DNA from: UMGS1696 sp045643285
Lineage (GTDB): Bacteria > Bacillota > Clostridia > Oscillospirales > CAG-272
Direction: 5' to 3'
Assembly: GCA_045643285.1 (NCBI GenBank)
Contig: JAZUKN010000026.1
Coordinates: 1 to 50,579 of the forward strand
DNA length: 50,579 bases
The notes under the pieces were generated by a model. That model was not told the origin of the DNA, did not search any database, and worked only from the letters and a program-made list of their open reading frames with translations. The position numbers were made by a program, and so were the translations under genes. Shown here one piece after another: positions 8,930-15,317 of the stretch (its first letter is position 1; the number at the start of each line of letters is the position of its first letter).

Positions 8930-9280
8930 TTATTGATAAATGATTTCGCTGAATATGATCTCTTCTACTTCTGACTTGATCATGTTCATTTCCCGCACCC
9001 ACTTCATCGGGTCGGCGGATTTGAGCGATTCGTCGACTCCTCGCTCTTTTGCAAGCTGCGGAAGCATTGAATCAAGCAATTTGCGTGATTGTACGTCAAC
9101 ATCATACAAATGCTCGTTCAGACGATCCTGCGTCAAAAGTGACGTATAAGTGCCTTTACGATGCTCTTTCAAATAAGCAAGCCTCAAGTTGCCGTACTTG
9201 CCTATGCTGTAATGGGGTTTAGCAGAGATTTCTACGTCGGGATAAAGATATACGTTTTCTTCATGGTAAGTAAAATTCAT
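8930..9280 (-). CDS. tnpV: Transposon-encoded protein TnpV family
   Basis: A small protein of the TnpV family, found in mobilizable elements of Clostridia; its biochemical role is not established. I place the start at 9280 (MNFTYHEENVYL, 116 residues) because AGGAGG (9288-9293) sits seven bases before it. A longer open frame to 9340 has no such site. Family-typical segments are YGNLRLAYLKEHRKGTYTSLL, LYDVDVQSRKLLDSMLPQLA and ADPMKWVREMN. No serine recombinase of the TnpX type is present in the window, so the element here is either incomplete or extends left of base 1. Confidence 0.8.
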   Translation of the reverse strand: MNFTYHEENVYLYPDVEISAKPHYSIGKYGNLRLAYLKEHRKGTYTSLLTQDRLNEHLYDVDVQSRKLLDSMLPQLAKERGVDESLKSADPMKWVREMNMIKSEVEEIIFSEIIYQ

Positions 9281-9470
9281 AAATGTTCCTCCTGTTTGTT
9301 TTTTCAATAATATCATATCGCCTTCGAGCTGTTCTCGCAAATGTGTGAGAACTTTTTTATGCTCAAAAAAATATTGAAAATTTTTTTGTTTTTAAGGATA
9401 AAAACGTTACTTCCGATGCGGTAAACAAATGGAAACGGATCATTTATCACATGAAAAAAGGAGGAGCAAT

Positions 9471-9671
9471 ATGAAAAGATTGCATCATTATTAGCCGGGT
9501 TTACCAGGCTTGCCGCGCGGGGAACGGAGAAAGCGTAGCAACTTGTCGGAGTCATCAAGCGAACGGCAAACCCTTGCTGAGAAAGTTCGAGGCAAGGAGC
9601 GATACAAACAGTATCGCAAAAAGGGTATCCAACGGGAACGGTTGGCGCACTACCTTGTCTGCAAGGTATAG
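9471..9671 (+). pseudogene. Small basic ORF with in-frame TAG at codon 8
   Basis: A strong ribosome site (AAGGAGGA, 9458-9465) precedes ATG at 9471. The frame reads MKRLHHY, then TAG (9492-9494), then stays open for 58 more codons to a second TAG at 9669-9671. The downstream part is very rich in Arg, Lys and Glu (segments PGLPGLPRGERRKR, KERYKQYRKKG). The final stop overlaps the oriT hairpin. Either a 66-codon gene has been broken by one nonsense change, or the first seven codons are a leader peptide, or the amber codon is read through. Confidence 0.45.
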
Positions 9672-9685
9672 TGTGTTACACCGTG
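9646..9685 (+). other. oriT of the MobV (pMV158-like) family
   Basis: The core GTATAGTGTGTTACAC (9666-9681) closely matches the nick region TATAGTGTGTTA of MobV oriTs such as that of pMV158. Just upstream is a perfect hairpin, TACCTTG (9651-9657) and CAAGGTA (9662-9668) with a 4-base loop. CACTA (9648-9652) can also pair with TAGTG (9669-9673). The hairpin-before-nick layout and position about 170 bases upstream of the relaxase gene fit. The exact nick base is not assigned. Confidence 0.8.
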
Positions 9686-9734
9686 ACAACGCAGTGGCAA
9701 AAAAACGAAAGTTTTTGAGCCACCGCTTCGATGT

Positions 9735-9765
9735 TTTTTCGTTCCATGGCAAATGGAACGAAAAA
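9735..9765. repeat. Perfect 13-base inverted repeat
   Basis: TTTTTCGTTCCAT (9735-9747) and ATGGAACGAAAAA (9753-9765) with a 5-base loop. It lies between oriT and the relaxase gene. It could act as a bidirectional terminator-like hairpin or as a single-strand replication or transfer structure. Confidence 0.6.
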
Positions 9766-9855
9766 CACGGAGAAGCATACGCCGCGAAAACGGCGTGCGT
9801 TGTTGCGGTGTTCTCGCACCCATGATCACAAAAAAACAACAACGAAAGGATAACA

Positions 9856-10860
9856 ATGTACGCAATACTGCGATTTCAAAAGAAAACAAGTGGAAAACTG
9901 CTTAATACTCAAAAGCACAACGAACGGCAAAAGACCGAATACAAATCGAATCCCGACATCGACCAAACGAGAACTGCCGAAAACTATCACCTGAAAAATC
10001 CGGCACCCGACGGGTACAAAAAGGAGATTTCACGACTGATTGAACGGTCAGGATGCAGAACGAGAAAGGACAGCATCGTAGCTGTTGAAACGCTTATTAC
10101 AGCGTCGCCTGATTTTTTGAATGGACTTGATAAAGACGATCAACGAGAGTTTTTCACTCTTGCCTATGATTTTCTGAAAGAAGAGGTCGGAGAGCAGAAC
10201 ATTCTCTCAGCCATAGTCCACATGGACGAAAAAACGCCTCATATGCACCTCTGCTTCTGTCCGATCACCAAAGATAATCATTTGTCGGCAAAGACGATCC
10301 TCGGCAATCAGAAAACTCTGTCCGAATGGCAGACAAAATTTCACGCACACATGAGCCGCCGTTTTACGAAGCTTGAGAGAGGCAAATCCGCAATGGAAAC
10401 AAAACGAAAGCATATCCCGGTCTGGCTTTTCAAGCAATCGGCAAGGCTTGATGAGATGTACGGAAAAGTCGTATCCCTACTGAACGATACCTCATGGATC
10501 GGCAAAAAGGAAAGACAGAAGGAAGCAATTGATTTACTTGCTGAGTTCATCCCGAAAGCTGACTATTTTGCTGCCGAAGTCAAGAAAACAGAAGCATACG
10601 CCGAACAAATGAAGGAAAAAGCTGAAAACAGTTACGGCGCTGCGGATCGAGTTCGTGTCAGCTATTCGGGCAAGCTCGTTGAAAAAGACAACGAAATAGA
10701 GGATTTGACAGAAGAACTCAAAGCGAAAAAACAAACTATCAGGGAGCTTGAGCTACAGGCACAGCGGAATGAGCGGGTACTGTCTATGATCCCCGATGAC
10801 ATAATGCAAGATATTATGTATGAAATAAACCAAAACAAATACAGGAGAAGTGAACGATAA
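9856..10860 (+). CDS. mob: MobV-family relaxase (Pre/Mob)
   Basis: Plasmid-type mobilization relaxase that nicks the adjacent oriT and leads the strand during conjugal transfer using another element's channel. The 334-residue protein has the N-terminal MobV motif with H21-N-E-R24 and NPDID, and the metal-binding motif H122-M-D-E-K-T-P-H129-M-H131. Its C-terminal third is a charged coiled coil (about 235-315). A purine-rich AAAGGA precedes the ATG. The oriT sits about 170 bases upstream. The ParB-like gene begins three bases after the stop, so the two are probably co-transcribed. It is somewhat shorter than pMV158 MobM. Confidence 0.93.
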   Translation: MYAILRFQKKTSGKLLNTQKHNERQKTEYKSNPDIDQTRTAENYHLKNPAPDGYKKEISRLIERSGCRTRKDSIVAVETLITASPDFLNGLDKDDQREFFTLAYDFLKEEVGEQNILSAIVHMDEKTPHMHLCFCPITKDNHLSAKTILGNQKTLSEWQTKFHAHMSRRFTKLERGKSAMETKRKHIPVWLFKQSARLDEMYGKVVSLLNDTSWIGKKERQKEAIDLLAEFIPKADYFAAEVKKTEAYAEQMKEKAENSYGAADRVRVSYSGKLVEKDNEIEDLTEELKAKKQTIRELELQAQRNERVLSMIPDDIMQDIMYEINQNKYRRSER

Positions 10861-10863
10861 TAT

Positions 10864-11802
10864 ATGAACGAAACAAACTTTATGGACTTGAACGAACTTG
10901 TTACAAGAATAACCCAAACGGATGCAAAAGAGCAACCGGAGAGAAAAAGCAATATTCATGTGTCTCTATTGCATTCATTTAAAGGTCATCCTTACAAGGT
11001 GGAAGATAACGATGAAATGACAGAGTTATGTGATAGTATCCGTCGCCACGGAGTACTCTCGCCTATCATCGTAAGACCGACAGAGAACGGAGAATATGAG
11101 ATCATATCCGGTCACAGACGGGTGTTCGCCTGCCGAAAACTCGGGTTGCCATCAATTCCTGCGATAATCAGAAACCTGACACATGAAGAATCGGTTTTAC
11201 AAATGGTGGACAGCAATCTTCACCGTGAGCGACTGCTTCCGTCAGAAAAAGCATTTGCTTATAAAATGAAATTAGAAGCCATAAAACATCAGGGAAAAAC
11301 CTTGTCGCAAGTTGCGATGAAGTCGGATTCAGCCGCAGAGATCGGCGAGCAGGCAGGTGAAAGTCGTGATATGGTGTATCGCTATATCCGACTCACCAAC
11401 CTTGTTCCGCCACTTCTTGACCTGGTGGATGAAGGGCGAATAGCGCTGATGCCTGCTGAGCGGCTTTCTTACCTGACCGAAGAGGAGCAATATTCGCTCA
11501 ATGATCTGATAGATGATCTGGAAGCAACTCCTTCTTTTTCACAGGCAGTCAAGCTGAAAGAACTAAGTAGTGTTCATCGGCTTGACTCTGATACAATGTA
11601 TTCAATAATGGAGACTCCGAAAGCCAACCAGAAAGAATACGTCAAACTGGAAGCGGATGTGCTTCGTCGTTTTTTCCCCGATGCAACGCCGAAAGAAATG
11701 GAAAAGGAAATACTGTCCATTCTTGAAAGAGTGATCAAATGCTATGACGAGCCCGAAAAGAAAAGAATGGTTCGTGCAAGATCAAAAGGAGACGAAAGAT
11801 GA
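10864..11802 (+). CDS. ParB/Spo0J-like DNA-binding protein
   Basis: A 312-residue ParB-N domain protein of plasmid type. Seen: the ParB N-terminal fold at about 30-125, including LCDSIRRHGVLSPIIVRP and EIISGHRRVFACRKLGL; then a helical DNA-binding domain (about 130-200), with EQAGESRDMVYRYIRL resembling a helix-turn-helix. No ParA is present, so it may be a stand-alone regulator or a replication/copy-control factor of the element, not a full partition system. It overlaps the next gene by four bases (ATGA). Confidence 0.88.
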   Translation: MNETNFMDLNELVTRITQTDAKEQPERKSNIHVSLLHSFKGHPYKVEDNDEMTELCDSIRRHGVLSPIIVRPTENGEYEIISGHRRVFACRKLGLPSIPAIIRNLTHEESVLQMVDSNLHRERLLPSEKAFAYKMKLEAIKHQGKTLSQVAMKSDSAAEIGEQAGESRDMVYRYIRLTNLVPPLLDLVDEGRIALMPAERLSYLTEEEQYSLNDLIDDLEATPSFSQAVKLKELSSVHRLDSDTMYSIMETPKANQKEYVKLEADVLRRFFPDATPKEMEKEILSILERVIKCYDEPEKKRMVRARSKGDER

Positions 11803-12035
11803 CGAATCTCAAACCACATTTACGCATTTTGGTCGATCGGATTATTTCCCTTATCTGTGATACACGCGGAGAAGTACAGTATAAATCCGATGTTCCGAAG
11901 CATGAGATCGACTCAATTATCCGAACATTCTTCCCGTCAGTCATTGCATTCTTTGAATCCGAAGACGGCAGACGTGAGTTTGCGGAATGGAAATCCAAAC
12001 AAGAAAAAGAAAAGAAAATAAAACAGTCGGCGTAA
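11799..12035 (+). CDS. Small hypothetical protein of the mobile element
   Basis: A 78-residue acidic/basic helical protein that I do not recognise. It starts within the parB stop codon (ATGA overlap) and ends in a Lys/Glu-rich tail. A terminator follows at once. The coupling to parB suggests a related role in maintenance or regulation. Confidence 0.7.
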   Translation: MTNLKPHLRILVDRIISLICDTRGEVQYKSDVPKHEIDSIIRTFFPSVIAFFESEDGRREFAEWKSKQEKEKKIKQSA

Positions 12036-12039
12036 CAAA

Positions 12040-12086
12040 AGCCCTCGCTGAAAGTGTAAAACCACGATCTGCGGGGGCTTTTTTCT
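12040..12086 (+). terminator. Terminator of the mob-parB operon
   Basis: GCCCTCGC (from 12041) pairs with GCGGGGGC (one G-T pair) across a loop of about 22 bases, followed by TTTTTTC. It lies six bases after the last stop of the operon. Confidence 0.75.
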
Positions 12087-12104
12087 ACGTTATGAACACA
12101 AAAA

Positions 12105-12140
12105 ATCCGAACGCTTCACTGAAAAAGTAAGTGTTCGGAT
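12105..12140 (-). terminator. Terminator of tRNA-Pro
   Basis: ATCCGAAC (12105-12112) pairs with GTTCGGAT (12133-12140), extended by CTT/AAG. Read on the minus strand it is followed by TTTTTTG. It sits 13 bases beyond the tRNA 3' end. Confidence 0.85.
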
Positions 12141-12153
12141 TATTCGTATGCGA

Positions 12154-12228
12154 TCGGAGTGACTGGATTCGAACCAGCGGCCTCTTGGTCCCGAACCAAG
12201 CACTCTACCGGACTGAGCCACACCCCGA
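12154..12228 (-). tRNA. tRNA-Pro (anticodon CGG)
   Basis: Read on the minus strand, the 75-base cloverleaf has a 7-bp acceptor stem (TCGGGGT with ACTCCGA, one G-T), a D arm with GGCTCAG...GGTAGAG, and an anticodon stem CTTGG/CCAAG with loop TTCGGGA, giving anticodon CGG. The T arm contains GGTTCGAATCC. The 3' CCA is not encoded. Its 3' end faces the mobile island to the left, the usual geometry of tRNA-gene integration. Confidence 0.95.
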
Positions 12229-12238
12229 TTACTGTGTA

Positions 12239-12267
12239 AGTATAGCACCTTTTTATCCGTTTGTCAA
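12239..12267 (-). promoter_or_regulatory. Promoter of tRNA-Pro
   Basis: On the minus strand: TTGACA (12262-12267), 17-base spacer, TATACT (12239-12244), ending ten bases before the mature tRNA 5' end. Confidence 0.85.
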
Positions 12268-12422
12268 TATCTATGCGCGATTTTTCTTCTTTTTCGCCTC
12301 TCTTTTTTCCATGTGCGAAAATATTTCATTTTTACACCCTGATTTTTAACTAATCGTTAATCTTTCGTTCTCTTTCTTGGTATATAATGTATACTAATGA
12401 AAAGTTTTCTTCGGAGGAAAAA

Positions 12423-15137
12423 ATGCTCCAATTAAAGAACATCTCTAAGCGTTACAAAACAGGCGACCTCGTTCAGACCGCGCTCGACGGCGTTTCCGTC
12501 AATCTGCGCGACAGCGAATTCGTCGCCATTCTCGGCCCGTCCGGCTCCGGCAAGACCACGCTTCTCAACATCATTGGCGGTCTTGACATCTACGACAGCG
12601 GCGACCTCATCATAAACAACATCTCAACGAAAAGATACAACGACCGCGACTGGGACTCCTACCGCAACCACACTATCGGCTTCGTATTCCAGTCGTACAA
12701 TCTTATCCCGCACCAGACTGTCCTCTCGAACGTTGAGCTTGCGCTGACGATCTCCGGCGTGTCGCGCTCTGAAAGACGCCGCCGCGCAAAAGAGGCACTT
12801 ACAAAAGTCGGGCTTGGCAATCAGCTTCACAAAAAACCTAATCAGATGTCCGGCGGTCAGATGCAGCGTGTGGCGATCGCGCGCGCGCTCATCAACGATC
12901 CCGACATTCTTCTTGCCGACGAGCCGACCGGTGCGCTTGACTCCGACACGAGTCTTCAGGTCATGGAGCTTCTCGGCGAAGTGGCGAAAGACCGTCTCGT
13001 CGTTATGGTAACGCACAACCCCGATCTTGCCGAGCAGTACGCGACGCGCACGATCAAGCTCAAAGACGGCAGGATCACGGGCGACACGATGCCATACGAG
13101 CCGGAAGAAAAAACGGTCGAGCCGCCGAAGCACAAAAGAATGGGCAAATCGTCGATGTCGTTCTTCACTGCCCTTTCGCTCTCGTTCTCCAATCTCAGAA
13201 CAAAAATGGGACGCACGCTCCTTACGGCGTTTGCAGGCTCTATCGGCATCATCGGCATCGCGCTGATCCTCTCCCTCTCGAACGGCGTGAACAACTTCAT
13301 CACCGACATTCAGAAAAGCACGATGACGTCGTACCCGATAACGATAACCGAAGAAACGATCGACCTTTCCGGCATGATGACGGGCGCGTCGTCGACTCAC
13401 GTTTCCGACGAGGCGGATCACTCGCTTGACGGCGTTTACTCGAACGTGATCGGCTTTGAGCTTGCGTCAGCGATGACGACGAGCATCACCGAGAACAATC
13501 TCACGGCGTTCAAAAATTATCTTGATGATCCCGACAGTCCGATAAACAAGTATATCGGCGAAAACGGCGTGATCTATTCGTACTCGACTGACTTTGACAT
13601 CTTCACACACGACGGCGAAGGCACGCTTGTGAACACGAACGGCTCTACCCTCTCCGGTGGAAACAGCGGAAAAGGCGGCGCAGGCAGTATGGGCGGTGCA
13701 GGCGGTATGTCATTCATGGCAGGTGCGTCGGACATGATGTCTAACTTCCGTGAATTCATTCCCTCGGCAGACGGCAAAGGCATCAGCGCGGCCGTCAAGG
13801 ACGACTACGAAGTTCTCGCCGGACGTTGGTGCGAAAACTACGACGAAGTCATGCTGATCGTCGACAGAAACAACGAAATCGGCGCGTCGCGGCTCTACCA
13901 GCTCGGTCTGCTGAACACCTCCGAATACAGAGAAGTGATGAAACAGCTCATGACCGGCGAAGAGATCAAGCTCGAATCAACGCACTGGTCGTACGACGAG
14001 ATCATGGCGAAGGAATACACGCTGATTCCAGAATGTGACAGATACGCCGAAACCGAAGACGGCACGTTCTCGTATCTCCGCACTCCCGATGAGATAGAAA
14101 AACTAATGGAGAACGGCTTGAAACTGAAGATCGTCGGCATTCTCCGTCCGATTGACGACGAAAGCATAACGAACATGACTTCCCCGTTCGGCTACACACG
14201 CGCGCTGACCGAATATATCATTGAACACACCGAAAACAGTCCCGTCGTTCTCGCGCAGGAAGAAACTCCCGACGTAAATGTACTCTCGGGGTTAAAATTC
14301 ACGCCTGCCGACGACGAAGCGAAGAAAGAAGACGCAAAAAAGTACGTCGCATCCCTCGGCATCAGTGACAAAGCAGCTCTCGCAAAGGCGCTGTTCGGCA
14401 TGACAATGGGCGAACAGATCGCCTCGGCTGACGAAACGACGCTCGCCGGTATGCTCGACAACTATATGCTTAATCCGGCAGACGAAATGCTCCTCGGCGT
14501 GTACGACAACTATATCTCGACCGGCACTTACGACGAAAATTTGGAAGCGTTTGGCGTAGTCAGCTACGATGCGCCATCGCAAATAGCGATCTACACCGAC
14601 ACATTCGAGAACAAGGACAGGATCTCCGACTGCATAGTCGAATACAACAAGACGGCGGCAGAGGAAGACAAGATCACGTACACCGACTATGTGGGACTGC
14701 TTCTCTCCTCCGTCACGACGATCATCGACGTTATCTCGTACGTCCTTATTGCGTTCGTTGCGGTATCGCTTGTCGTTTCGTCAATTATGATAGGCATTAT
14801 CACTTATATTTCGGTACTTGAGAGAACAAAGGAAATCGGTATTCTCCGTGCGCTCGGCGCGTCAAAACGGAACATCAGTCAGGTATTCAACGCGGAGACG
14901 TTCATCGTCGGACTTGTCGCCGGACTGCTCGGCATCGGCATAACGCTCCTCATCCTCATCCCCGGCAACGCGCTCATCCATTCGCTGACGGACGAAGTGA
15001 ACATTTCAGCTTCCCTTCCCGTCGCAGGAGCCGTTATTCTCGTGATACTGAGTATGCTGCTCACGATGCTCGGCGGTCTGATCCCGTCGAAGAAAGCCGC
15101 AAAGCAAGACCCCGTAACGGCGCTGAGAACCGAATAA
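12423..15137 (+). CDS. MacB/LolCDE-type ABC transporter, ATPase fused to FtsX-like permease
   Basis: A 904-residue ABC exporter. The N-terminal ATPase domain (1-225) has Walker A GPSGSGKTT at 38-46, signature MSGGQ at 142-146, Walker B ILLADEPTGALD from 162, and the H-loop VMVTHNPD. A first membrane helix follows (LLTAFAGSIGIIGIALIL), then a large extracellular domain and a C-terminal FtsX domain with three helices. The start at 12423 (MLQLKN) is chosen because GGAGG lies five bases before it, whereas the earlier in-frame ATG at 12387 sits inside a TATAAT box (12383-12388). The exoplasmic domain has a Gly/Ser/Met-rich insertion (about residues 416-440). Likely exports peptides, antibiotics or lipoproteins; substrate unknown. 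Confidence 0.9.
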   Translation: MLQLKNISKRYKTGDLVQTALDGVSVNLRDSEFVAILGPSGSGKTTLLNIIGGLDIYDSGDLIINNISTKRYNDRDWDSYRNHTIGFVFQSYNLIPHQTVLSNVELALTISGVSRSERRRRAKEALTKVGLGNQLHKKPNQMSGGQMQRVAIARALINDPDILLADEPTGALDSDTSLQVMELLGEVAKDRLVVMVTHNPDLAEQYATRTIKLKDGRITGDTMPYEPEEKTVEPPKHKRMGKSSMSFFTALSLSFSNLRTKMGRTLLTAFAGSIGIIGIALILSLSNGVNNFITDIQKSTMTSYPITITEETIDLSGMMTGASSTHVSDEADHSLDGVYSNVIGFELASAMTTSITENNLTAFKNYLDDPDSPINKYIGENGVIYSYSTDFDIFTHDGEGTLVNTNGSTLSGGNSGKGGAGSMGGAGGMSFMAGASDMMSNFREFIPSADGKGISAAVKDDYEVLAGRWCENYDEVMLIVDRNNEIGASRLYQLGLLNTSEYREVMKQLMTGEEIKLESTHWSYDEIMAKEYTLIPECDRYAETEDGTFSYLRTPDEIEKLMENGLKLKIVGILRPIDDESITNMTSPFGYTRALTEYIIEHTENSPVVLAQEETPDVNVLSGLKFTPADDEAKKEDAKKYVASLGISDKAALAKALFGMTMGEQIASADETTLAGMLDNYMLNPADEMLLGVYDNYISTGTYDENLEAFGVVSYDAPSQIAIYTDTFENKDRISDCIVEYNKTAAEEDKITYTDYVGLLLSSVTTIIDVISYVLIAFVAVSLVVSSIMIGIITYISVLERTKEIGILRALGASKRNISQVFNAETFIVGLVAGLLGIGITLLILIPGNALIHSLTDEVNISASLPVAGAVILVILSMLLTMLGGLIPSKKAAKQDPVTALRTE

Positions 15138-15159
15138 AGATCACCGATACGCTTTGTTT

Positions 15160-15215
15160 CGCATTCTCCCTCAGTCACCTATGGTGACAGCTTCCACCCG
15201 GAGGGAGCCTTTATG
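15160..15215. repeat. Hairpin-forming repeat remnant
   Basis: CTCCCTC and GAGGGAG arms enclose an inner AGTCACC/GGTGAC hairpin. This resembles the small dispersed palindromic repeats common in Clostridia genomes. It is likely a decayed copy. Confidence 0.4.
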
Positions 15216-15264
15216 TGCGGTGAAATAATCAACAAATCGGCTCAATCAAAAATTCAATAAATGC

Positions 15265-15305
15265 GCAAAAAACGGTTGCTGATTCAAGTCAGTAACCGTT
15301 TTTTA
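15265..15305. terminator. Bidirectional terminator between convergent genes
   Basis: AACGGTTGCTGA (15271-15282) pairs with TCAGTAACCGTT (15289-15300), one mismatch, with A-run upstream and T-run downstream, so it can serve the ABC transporter (+) and the glycoside hydrolase (-). Confidence 0.85.
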
Positions 15306-15317
15306 TGCTATTCTGTT

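Larger units (their letters stand above)
9341..9855. other. Non-coding mob leader region
   Basis: About 515 bases between the divergent tnpV and mob genes. It contains an amber-interrupted basic ORF with a strong ribosome site (9471-9671), the MobV-type oriT (about 9646-9685), a 13-base perfect hairpin (9735-9765) and a smaller GC-rich hairpin near 9780-9800 (ACGCCG/CGGCGT). No intact gene is visible. Confidence 0.7.

Noticed and set aside
9555..9889. Minus-strand frames in the mob leader
   Set aside because: They overlap oriT and the hairpins, have low-complexity Phe/Ser-rich translations and no ribosome sites.
10864..11802. ParB-like gene as part of a full partition system
   Set aside because: No parA and no obvious cluster of parS-like sites were found next to it.
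12387..12422. Upstream start for the ABC transporter
   Set aside because: That ATG overlaps a TATAAT box and lacks a ribosome site; the ATG at 12423 has GGAGG at the right distance.
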